From Leucobacter chironomi DSM 19883 (GTDB lineage: Bacteria; Actinomycetota; Actinomycetes; Actinomycetales; Microbacteriaceae), in the NCBI RefSeq assembly GCF_000421845.1, contig NZ_ATXU01000014.1, positions 1 to 38,531 on the forward strand: a stretch of DNA of 38,531 nucleotides, given 5' to 3'. Of this stretch, positions 32,118 to 38,531 are shown one piece after another. The notes under the pieces are model-generated. The model saw only the letters and a program-made list of their open reading frames with translations, was not told the DNA's origin and ran no database searches. Position 1 is the stretch's first letter, and the number at the start of each line of letters is the position of its first letter. A program made the position numbers and the translations under genes.

Positions 32118-33276
32118 CAAGTCCGATCTTCAGCTCGAAACAATTGTGAGCCGGATCAACGCCGGTGAACTGGACCTCCAGCCCGACTTTCAGCGCGGAG
32201 AGATCTGGGATACGAAGCGACGCCAGCGCCTTGTCGACACCATCCTTCGCGAATGGTATGTCCCTGCGATACACATCGTGGTGGATACCGACGGCGAGGA
32301 AGTTGTCCTAGACGGGCAGCAAAGGCTTGCAGCGATTCGCGACTTCTTCGCGGACAAGGTAAAGATCGACGGCACTATCGAGCCGCACGACGAACTCGTT
32401 GCGAGCCTCAATGGGTTGAAGTACTCGAGGCTGCCACTTGCCGTTCGGAAAGCTGTAAACAGGTTTGTCTTGCCCATCATCACTCTCAGCGAGTACGGAC
32501 CCCAGGAGCCAAACGAACTCTTCTTTCGGCTCAATCAGGCGTACAATCTTACTCCGCCCGAAAAGCGTAACGCCCTTCATGGTAAGGCTCGCGATCAGGT
32601 CAGGCAGATGGTGGACGACCTCACCGAGATTGGCCTGCTGAATAGCTCCAAGATTGGCTTCACCAACGGGCGCCTTGCCTACGATGACATCATCGCGCGA
32701 ACTTGTGTCGCGTTCGAAGTTGGGAATCTGCGACAGCACATCAACAACAACGTTGTTGAAGAGTTTTACCGATCTTCGAAGCCGTTTTCAGACGAGACAA
32801 TCGAAAGTGTTCGCGGTGCCGGTGCAGAGTTGCTTCGACAGATCAACGAGAGTGATGCGCGAGTCAAGTTCAACAAGGGCACGCTTCAGACGTGGCTGAT
32901 CTATTGCCATTGGGCGCCTCTTGCTGACGGGTCGGTGCCGTCGACACTGCTGACTCAGTTTGAGGTGGACCGCGCGCTCGTCAAGAGAGGCGAACAACTA
33001 GCGGACAACGGGAAAAGTCGGGCGCTAGCAGCGATGCTGCGACTTTACGATGATCGATCTTCATACCGCGTGACGGACGTTTCGTCGGTCTTGATCCGTG
33101 ACCTTGCTGTCCATCTATATTCCGGGGCTCGGTACGGTACGCCACCTCACCGGGACTCCAGCGAGCTTCTTGCGGCACTCGACAAGGAACCAGATTCCGC
33201 CCAAACGCTCGTGGCGGATTACCTCGAAAGGGTCCGTTGGGGTGACCCGCTCGTCCAGCCCGAAGCAGCGCCGTGA
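32107..33276 (+). CDS. DUF262-domain protein
   Basis: 389 residues. DFQRGEIWD (about 27 to 35) and LDGQQRL (Asp69 to Arg73) are the signatures of DUF262, a ParB/Srx-like domain. Related domains occur in GmrS of GmrSD type IV systems, in BrxU-like proteins and in other defence operons, often hydrolysing nucleotides as a sensor or regulator. No HNH (DUF1524) partner domain follows, so it is the stand-alone form. Composition here is visibly less GC-rich than in the chromosomal part, suggesting recent transfer. Confidence 0.85.
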   Translation: MKLDKSDLQLETIVSRINAGELDLQPDFQRGEIWDTKRRQRLVDTILREWYVPAIHIVVDTDGEEVVLDGQQRLAAIRDFFADKVKIDGTIEPHDELVASLNGLKYSRLPLAVRKAVNRFVLPIITLSEYGPQEPNELFFRLNQAYNLTPPEKRNALHGKARDQVRQMVDDLTEIGLLNSSKIGFTNGRLAYDDIIARTCVAFEVGNLRQHINNNVVEEFYRSSKPFSDETIESVRGAGAELLRQINESDARVKFNKGTLQTWLIYCHWAPLADGSVPSTLLTQFEVDRALVKRGEQLADNGKSRALAAMLRLYDDRSSYRVTDVSSVLIRDLAVHLYSGARYGTPPHRDSSELLAALDKEPDSAQTLVADYLERVRWGDPLVQPEAAP

Positions 33277-34589
33277 GACGGGCTGAAGAGGTCAAAGTCT
33301 GGCGCTCTCTCAAGAAGAAGCGACGAGCGGACCCGCCAGCCATCGCCAAGTTCGACGAGATCACCCTCGATTTGTCGACACCGTGCCTCGTGATTGGGGG
33401 ACGCAACGGCGCTGGAAAGACGCGTCTCTTGCGCTCCATCACAGACCATCTAGGAGACGACGGACTACTTCTGGACCTTCACTTTCTCTGTGAACAAGCA
33501 CTGACGGTGCTGCGGTCACGCGAAGACTTCGACGAGATGAAAGCCGAGTTCGATGTCCTCGGCCCCGACGAGGACCGGCAGGACGACGTCCAGCGCGTCA
33601 TCGGCCGAGAGTACGAACTCATTGATTGGTATGCACTCGAGGTGGAGCCGAGCGACAAGGCAGTCGCTGAACGATTCCGCTGGGGCGGCGAGCAACCACT
33701 GCTCCCGTACTTCGAAGTCCAACACAAAGGGGTTCACTACTCATCGCGCGAGATGGGGCTGGGCGAGTTTTCTGTTCACCTCCTCTTTTGGATCCTCGAA
33801 CAGTACCGAGATGTCGAGGGCCTCACACTCCTACTCGATGAGCCCGACGCCTACCTGCCACCAATTGGTGCCTCAGCACTACTGGTTCGCCTGCTCAGGA
33901 TCTGCTTGGACCGCGAATGGCGGTTGATTGTGACGACGCACTCCTCTGAGATGATTGCGGACGCGCTCGAAGAGCAGGCATTCGTCCTCGTGCGTACTGG
34001 CGATGAAGGCACGGCTCTCGCAACACATTGCCAGGACGAGCCGACAGTAGCCGACACTCTTCTCGCGCGGCCCCCGATTCGACATGTCTTCTTCGTAGAG
34101 GACGAGTCGGCATGGATGCTTGCCCACGTCCTCATCGAGGCCTATGACAGACGGTTCGCAAGAGCAAGCGCGGTTGTCTGGGGGAACGGGTCCGGATACA
34201 TGGTCGAGCTTCAAGAGCACTTCCCTCGGCCTCCGCAGCCCGAGATCGTGTACGCATACCTCTTCGACGGCGATAAGCGCGCGGAAATCCATGAATCCAA
34301 ACAGAATCGGTGGCCAGCCCTCTTCCTGCCCACAGAGAGCGACCCAGATGTTCTCTTCCGGACACTTCGAGCAGACGTCCCGCGGCTGGCAGCGAAACTG
34401 AACGTTCCCGACGGCGAACTCTCGCGATTCCTCGACACAAAAGAAGGCGTTGACGCGCACGACTGGGTCAATGACCTCGGCGCAGAATACGGACGTCCGC
34501 GCGTGCTCAGGGTGCTCGCCGAACTGTGGGTTGATAGCAATGAAACGACGGTCAAGTCGTTTTTCGAGGCCCTGCGCAAAGCTCTCTGA
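33273..34589 (+). CDS. AAA ATPase fused to TOPRIM-like domain
   Basis: 438 residues from GTG 33273, overlapping the DUF262 stop by four bases. Walker A GGRNGAGKT is at 42 to 50, Walker B LLLDEPDAYLPP near 185 to 198, and TTHSSEM follows. A second domain starts at about 270 with FFVEDESA (Glu276) and YLFDGDKR (Asp332, Asp334), the acidic residues of a TOPRIM fold. This ABC-type ATPase plus TOPRIM layout is shared by OLD nucleases and by merged forms of the PARIS anti-phage system (AriA plus DUF4435 AriB). I cannot decide between these by eye. Start chosen by coupling. Confidence 0.8.
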   Translation: MRRAEEVKVWRSLKKKRRADPPAIAKFDEITLDLSTPCLVIGGRNGAGKTRLLRSITDHLGDDGLLLDLHFLCEQALTVLRSREDFDEMKAEFDVLGPDEDRQDDVQRVIGREYELIDWYALEVEPSDKAVAERFRWGGEQPLLPYFEVQHKGVHYSSREMGLGEFSVHLLFWILEQYRDVEGLTLLLDEPDAYLPPIGASALLVRLLRICLDREWRLIVTTHSSEMIADALEEQAFVLVRTGDEGTALATHCQDEPTVADTLLARPPIRHVFFVEDESAWMLAHVLIEAYDRRFARASAVVWGNGSGYMVELQEHFPRPPQPEIVYAYLFDGDKRAEIHESKQNRWPALFLPTESDPDVLFRTLRADVPRLAAKLNVPDGELSRFLDTKEGVDAHDWVNDLGAEYGRPRVLRVLAELWVDSNETTVKSFFEALRKAL

Positions 34590-34595
34590 GGTCAT

Positions 34596-34632
34596 GAGCT
34601 TTTCGTGTGTTCACCTACCCGTCTGAAAGCTC
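34596..34632. repeat. Weak inverted repeat between the two ATPase genes
   Basis: GAGCTTT and AAAGCTC enclose a 23-base loop in the 76-base gap. This is the only sizeable gap in the cargo operon, so an internal promoter or attenuation point could lie here. GAAAGG before ATG 34666 is the ribosome site of the next gene. Confidence 0.3.
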
Positions 34633-34665
34633 CACCGATATCACCTGTCCCGAAAGGTTGACGCA

Positions 34666-37152
34666 ATGAAGCTCACCGCCGTTTACGCAAGATTCTTCCG
34701 CTCCCTGAACTATGACTACGTTCGACTGTCGAATCCGAACTACAGCCCTGACCCCTGGGACGGGACACCTTCCGGAGCGCAGTACCCGTTCGTGCGGTTG
34801 CGCCTGGAAGACCAGATCACTACTGTCGTCGGCGGCAATGAGTCAGGCAAGAGCCAGGTACTCGCCGCCGTCCGCGCGGCGCTGACCGGCGAAGGATATG
34901 AGAGAAGCGACTTCTGCCGTTATTCGCCGTTCTTCTCCGTGGACAAGACACTCATTCGGCCAGAGTTCGGAGCCGAGTTCCGAGATATCAGTGATGCTGA
35001 CATCAAGGCGATAGAGGAAGCGACCGGCGAGACAGGACTCAGCAGAACTGATCGTGTTGCCATCTTCCGGATGAACACGACCCCGCAACTTCGTCTATAC
35101 GCCCACCGCGGCGACCAGTGGATGGAACCCATCCATGTCAAGAAGCCGACGCTCTTGAACGAAACCGGACTTCCAGCGCCGTTCAACATAGACGCCGATG
35201 TGCCCCTGCCAGATAGCGTCCCCCTGGAGTTCCTGGCCACAGGAAAAGCGACGACAGCAGTCGGACGCAGTGTGCTTCGCAGCATCTGGGATGCCTTCAC
35301 GAACAACTCCAACTGGTTCGACTCGAAAGACTCCGTTGTCAGCCAGGCGAACGAGATCTCGACTTCCTTCAAGACCTCGACATCAATCGACGAAAAGGAG
35401 CTCAAGAAGTACCATCTCGCCGCTGATCTGTTGCTCAAGGTCGCAGGCCTCGACCGTTCCCAGTTCGTGGAGTTGCAGAACGCAGTCCGCACCAAGGACG
35501 GGTACGCGAACAGCATCGTCGACACGATCAACAGCGAGTTGTCCAAGGCACTCAATTTCCCGCACTGGTGGACGCAGGACAGTCAGTTCGAGTTGTTCGT
35601 TGCCCTCTTTGAATACGACCTGGTCTTCATGATCCGGGATCGGACTGGACGCTCGTATGGATTCGACGAGAGAAGCGATGGCCTCAAGTACTTCCTGAGC
35701 TACTTCGTGCAATACCTCGCTCACGAAGCACCGAGCGACGGACGACCAGAGATCCTGCTGATGGACGAGCCTGACCGTTTCCTATCGAGTTCCGGTCAAC
35801 AGGATCTCCTAAGAGTGTTCGCAGACTTCGCCGACCCCGAAGACGACGCCCGCGCTCCAGTTCAGGTCCTGTACGTCACGCACTCCCCATTCCTGATCGA
35901 CAAGAACCACGCCGAGCGCATTCGGGTACTCGAAAAGGGCGAGCACGACGAAGGTACGCGCATCGTCGCGAGCGTCGCGCAGAACCACTACGAACCCCTC
36001 AGATCTGCGTTCGGGAGCTTCGTGGGCGAGACAGCCTTCATCGGCACCTGCAACCTCATGCTGGAAGGACCGTCGGATCAGATATTGCTCGCCGGGATCT
36101 CGAGCTGGCTGGGACGTCAGAACGCGCCCGACCGCGAAAGGCTTGACCTCAACCGCATCACCCTCGTCCCTGCCGGCGGGGTCAGCCAGGTGCCGTACCT
36201 GATCTACCTGGCCCGAGGGCGTGACATCGAACAGCCGGCGGTGATAGCGCTGCTCGACGGCGATAAAGCAGGCAACGATGCTCGGGCAACGATCCGAAAG
36301 GGTGGTGCTCGACGCAAGCCACTCATCGCGGACGACCTCGTGCTTCAACTATCCGATGCAGAACTCGAAGGCATCACGACCGACAACCCGCACGGCAGGG
36401 TCGCCATTGAAGATCTGATCCCGTTCAACATCGCGATCGCAGCTGCGAGCCGCTACTGCGCTGAATTCGTCCCCGACATTGATATCTCGACGCTCGGGCT
36501 CAGCGCTGGCACGGTGTTCGATGAAGCACCGACCAAAGCGGGAGCCAAAGGTACGATAGACGCTCTGGAGCAAGCCATCCGCAAGCTCACGTCACAGGCG
36601 AGCTTCGAACTGAACAAGATCGGCTTTGCCCGGAGTGTTCTGACAGAACTCGCGAGCGACGCGGTGCAAGAGGAGGATCGCCAGCTCCTGGCCGCGAACT
36701 TCCGTCAGCTGTTCACGGCTCTCGGTGTGAGACAGCGAGCAGCGGTTCGCGCCGAGAGCGTCGAACGCGTCTCCAGCCGCATCAACCGCGCGCGAGATCG
36801 ATTCATGCGAGAGCATGTCTCTACTGCAACGCGCGAGCACGTCCTGCTGCTCATCGAGGAGATCTCTGGACAACTCGACAACTCCGAGGAAGCCGAAGAC
36901 GTTCGGGCTGAGATGCGCTCATGGCGACCTCGGTTCCACCTCGATGATGACCCACGCGAGGCCATCGAGGATATTGAAGAGCTTCACACCGCTCTTCGGT
37001 CACTCGCATATCTCGGGAAGCGGAAAGCCGCGAACGAGCCGGTAGGTTTCACGCCCCGTGCCGACACGCGACAGGGAACGTCGGGGATCGCCAGCGACGC
37101 TGGCTTGCTTGAAACCGTTGACACGGCCCCAGGGGCAGTCTCCCAGGCGTGA
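34666..37152 (+). CDS. OLD-family ATP-dependent nuclease (AAA plus TOPRIM)
   Basis: 828 residues. Walker A GGNESGKS (56 to 63), Walker B LLMDEPD with Asp367-Glu368, VTHSPFLID with His406, then a TOPRIM domain with LMLEGPSD (Glu467) and LLDGDKAGND (Asp531, Asp533). A helical C-terminal extension of about 250 residues follows, longer than in minimal OLD proteins. OLD enzymes cut DNA; Gabija GajA is a member, but no GajB-like UvrD helicase partner is here. The Cas2-like gene follows 28 bases later, so the partner may be different. Confidence 0.85.
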   Translation: MKLTAVYARFFRSLNYDYVRLSNPNYSPDPWDGTPSGAQYPFVRLRLEDQITTVVGGNESGKSQVLAAVRAALTGEGYERSDFCRYSPFFSVDKTLIRPEFGAEFRDISDADIKAIEEATGETGLSRTDRVAIFRMNTTPQLRLYAHRGDQWMEPIHVKKPTLLNETGLPAPFNIDADVPLPDSVPLEFLATGKATTAVGRSVLRSIWDAFTNNSNWFDSKDSVVSQANEISTSFKTSTSIDEKELKKYHLAADLLLKVAGLDRSQFVELQNAVRTKDGYANSIVDTINSELSKALNFPHWWTQDSQFELFVALFEYDLVFMIRDRTGRSYGFDERSDGLKYFLSYFVQYLAHEAPSDGRPEILLMDEPDRFLSSSGQQDLLRVFADFADPEDDARAPVQVLYVTHSPFLIDKNHAERIRVLEKGEHDEGTRIVASVAQNHYEPLRSAFGSFVGETAFIGTCNLMLEGPSDQILLAGISSWLGRQNAPDRERLDLNRITLVPAGGVSQVPYLIYLARGRDIEQPAVIALLDGDKAGNDARATIRKGGARRKPLIADDLVLQLSDAELEGITTDNPHGRVAIEDLIPFNIAIAAASRYCAEFVPDIDISTLGLSAGTVFDEAPTKAGAKGTIDALEQAIRKLTSQASFELNKIGFARSVLTELASDAVQEEDRQLLAANFRQLFTALGVRQRAAVRAESVERVSSRINRARDRFMREHVSTATREHVLLLIEEISGQLDNSEEAEDVRAEMRSWRPRFHLDDDPREAIEDIEELHTALRSLAYLGKRKAANEPVGFTPRADTRQGTSGIASDAGLLETVDTAPGAVSQA

Positions 37153-37180
37153 ATGCAAGAGATTTGAGAGGAGAGAATGC

Positions 37181-37450
37181 ATGAGTGCATACCTGGTCAC
37201 TTATGACCTGAACGCACCGGGGCAGGACTATGAGTCGCTAATAGAGCGCATCAAGTCCTATGGCACATGGGCAAACTTGATGAAGTCCACATGGATTGTG
37301 GTATCCAACAAGTCGGCAGACTCCGTGTACACCCACCTACGAGGTGCGATGGACGACAGCGGCTGGCTGTTCGTCGTCGACATCTCAGGCCAGGATCGTC
37401 AGGGCTGGCTGACGAAGGACACTTGGGAGTGGATTCGCAAGCACGTATAG
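37181..37450 (+). CDS. SinR-family Cas2-like small protein
   Basis: 89 residues: MSAYLVTYDLNAPGQDYESL followed by STWIVVSN and FVVDISGQ. This is the ferredoxin-like fold of the Cas2/VapD group, in the branch annotated as SinR family. Asp9 after the first strand corresponds to the metal-binding aspartate of Cas2 nucleases. No CRISPR repeats, cas1 or other cas genes occur in the window. AGAGGAG precedes ATG 37181. Last gene of the cargo operon; possibly a nuclease toxin or a regulator of the OLD protein. Confidence 0.75.
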   Translation: MSAYLVTYDLNAPGQDYESLIERIKSYGTWANLMKSTWIVVSNKSADSVYTHLRGAMDDSGWLFVVDISGQDRQGWLTKDTWEWIRKHV

Positions 37451-37527
37451 GCCGCCGGGCCGAGATAGACCCCGCGCTCCTGACTCGCGTCGTGCCAGAT
37501 TCGGTCCTATTCATCGCCTTCCGAGCG

Positions 37528-37549
37528 GGGGACCAGAAGGGGACCAGAA
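37528..37549 (+). repeat. Tandem 11-base repeat near the attachment site
   Basis: Two head-to-tail copies of GGGGACCAGAA, ending 90 bases before the tRNA-derived core. Short direct repeats beside an att core commonly serve as arm-type binding sites for tyrosine integrases. That reading fits the position but is inference. Confidence 0.55.
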
Positions 37550-37639
37550 CCATGCAATTCATGCATCTCGTGAGTCGCGCTCCATGATCTGAGGCCCGGA
37601 ATCACGCGGATTTCGGCCTCGACGACGCTGTCTGGACGC

Positions 37640-37684
37640 CTGGGGGTCAAGGGGTCGCAGGTTCAAATCCTGTCAGCCCGACCA
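37640..37684 (+). other. Attachment-site remnant: 3' part of tRNA-Pro(GGG)
   Basis: CTGGGGG is a seven-base anticodon loop with anticodon GGG, then TCAAG (3' anticodon stem), the T-arm GCAGG-TTCAAAT-CCTGT and the acceptor strand CAGCCCG plus ACCA. The 5' acceptor strand CGGGCTG, D-arm and 5' anticodon stem are absent upstream. It is therefore not a functional tRNA but the fragment left when an element integrates into the 3' half of a tRNA gene (attR). Confidence 0.8.
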
Positions 37685-38183
37685 TTGTGCTCTTATTAGA
37701 AACAAGGGCATAAGAAATCGGAAATTGATCCGCATGGATCCGGGAAATCCCGCCAGAAGTGGCGGGATTTTTTGATTTCTCGACCTTTTGGTCCGATAGC
37801 TGCTCGACGATGCTTCGTAGCTGAGCGCTGAACAACTCATCGAACGGTGGCGCGAGTACGGCCCGGAGCTGATGGTCGTCGTTCTCGTCCATCACCACCT
37901 CGATTCGTTCGAAGAGAATTTGATTCAGTAGCCTCCGAATGTTCTCAGGGGCCCGTCGGTAGGCGGATGCACTCTGGAGTGCAAGGTCGACGGCCATCTC
38001 GATATGACGGGCTGCGTCGCCAAGGTCTGCGGTGAGGTCTTTTAGTTGCCTATTCACGCGGGCCAGTTCACTATCGAGTCGTTTCTGCTCAGCGGCCAGC
38101 ATGTCGATGGGAATGGCATCGTTGTAGTGCGCCTCGAGGAGTTTGCGCTGTTTCCGTTCGATCTCGAGCTTCTGTGAAGATAA
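37647..38183 (-). pseudogene. C-terminal remnant of a large serine recombinase, cut by an IS
   Basis: Reading leftward from about 38183: SQKLEIERKQRKLLEAHY, then a coiled coil, then YRRAPENIRRLLNQILFERI and LAPPFDELFSAQL. This is the C-terminal coiled-coil and end of large serine recombinases; the catalytic and zinc-ribbon parts are missing. The frame meets a stop upstream, where IS sequence begins. The last residues (VGLTGFEPATP) are antisense of the tRNA fragment, so the true C-terminus may have been different. Non-functional as it stands. Confidence 0.75.
37746..37773 (+). terminator. Intrinsic terminator after the tRNA remnant
   Basis: Nine-pair stem AATCCCGCC / GGCGGGATT with loop AGAAGT, followed by a T run on the plus strand. 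It probably was the native terminator of the interrupted tRNA-Pro gene and now also stops the cargo operon. Confidence 0.85.
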
Positions 38184-38531
38184 GGGTCTGCTGCACGTTT
38201 AGGTGACATCTGATCTGGCTTGCCCGAGGGGTGGGTCTGGAAGGATGTTGTTGTGCCAAAGCCATACCCGAGTGAGTTCCGTGACGATGTTGTGCGCGTC
38301 GCGAGGAACCGCGATCCTGGAGTGACGATCGAGCAGATTGCGAAAGACTTCGGCGTTCACCCGATGACGTTGCAGAAGTGGATGCGTCGCGCCGACATCG
38401 ACGACGGCGCCAAGCCTGGCAAATCGCGGACTGAGGCGGCCGAGATCCGTGAGCTGCGCAAGCGGAACCGTCTTCTGGAGCAGGAGAACGAGGTTCTGCG
38501 TCGGGCGGCGGCGTATCTGTCGCAGGCGAAC
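38175..38531 (+). mobile_element. IS3-family insertion sequence, left end (continues outside window)
   Basis: The left edge is placed where serine-recombinase coding ends, near 38175 to 38190; the terminal repeat cannot be verified because the right end is outside. Only the leader and most of orfA are inside. Confidence 0.65.
38253..38531 (+). CDS. IS3-family transposase OrfA (partial)
   Basis: 93 codons from GTG 38253: VPKPYPSEFRDDVVRVARN, then a helix-turn-helix EQIAKDFGVHPMTLQKWMRRA and a leucine zipper ELRKRNRLLEQENEVLRRAA. This is the transposase_8 (OrfA) protein that binds the IS ends. In this family OrfB with the DDE core normally follows by a -1 frameshift; it lies beyond the window. 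Confidence 0.9.
   Translation, partial: MPKPYPSEFRDDVVRVARNRDPGVTIEQIAKDFGVHPMTLQKWMRRADIDDGAKPGKSRTEAAEIRELRKRNRLLEQENEVLRRAAAYLSQAN

Noticed and set aside
34666..37152. Gabija system
   Set aside because: The OLD protein resembles GajA, but no UvrD-like GajB helicase follows.
37181..37450. Cas2-like gene as evidence of a CRISPR-Cas locus
   Set aside because: No repeat-spacer array, cas1 or effector genes are present; the SinR branch occurs without CRISPR.
37647..37684. Protein tail VGLTGFEPATP at the end of the recombinase frame
   Set aside because: This peptide is the antisense translation of the tRNA 3' part, a well-known annotation artefact, not a conserved domain.

Overview
The window is high-GC DNA (roughly two thirds G+C by eye) with many GTG starts, overlapping stop/start codons and strongly G/C-ending codons. 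Its gene families (MoeB-rhodanese and MoaC-MoaB fusions, a TrwC-like relaxase of actinobacterial type) point to an actinobacterium, most likely Microbacteriaceae such as Microbacterium. This placement is an inference from composition and gene style, not a search result.

Left part (1 to about 13.5 kb): a molybdenum island. After an AraC-type regulator with a coupled unknown gene and a TetR regulator come, on the minus strand, a sulfite-oxidase-like molybdoenzyme, an FAD/NAD(P)H reductase and a small zinc-ribbon protein, probably one redox module. Divergently, moaA and moaD face right. A long minus-strand operon holds moeB-rhodanese, moeA, a moaC-moaB fusion, moaE, a 38-codon ORF, a redoxin, a 43-codon ORF and a kinase-like protein with a ruined P-loop. 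The modABC molybdate transporter and a membrane protein read to the right. No mobA-like gene is present, which fits an enzyme that uses Mo-molybdopterin without a nucleotide.

Middle (13.5 to 18.6 kb): an HxlR regulator diverges from a RidA-family gene around a clear inverted repeat. A five-gene minus-strand set follows (TetR, AcuI-like reductase, NAD(P)-binding protein, luciferase-like flavin oxidoreductase, Dps) and ends at a strong bidirectional terminator.

Right part (18.6 to 38.5 kb): a mobile island. It starts with an HNH-like protein, a 1184-residue MobF relaxase-helicase, an AAA_13-type ATPase with a zinc-hook-like CxxC, DprA, a small membrane protein, an excisionase and a tyrosine integrase. 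Downstream lies a tightly packed cargo operon: N6-adenine methyltransferase, PD-(D/E)XK-like endonuclease candidate, DUF262 protein, AAA-TOPRIM protein, larger OLD-family AAA-TOPRIM protein and a Cas2-like SinR-family protein. The first four overlap by 4 to 11 bases. This looks like a restriction-modification core extended with OLD-type nucleases, and is the best candidate here for an undescribed defence system.

Right end: about 45 bases match the 3' part of a tRNA-Pro(GGG), from the anticodon loop to CCA, with no 5' half. This is what a displaced attachment site looks like. It is followed by an intrinsic terminator, the C-terminal remnant of a large serine recombinase, and the start of an IS3-family insertion sequence that interrupts that gene and runs off the window. 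No intact tRNA-Pro partner was seen, so the left boundary of the island is open.
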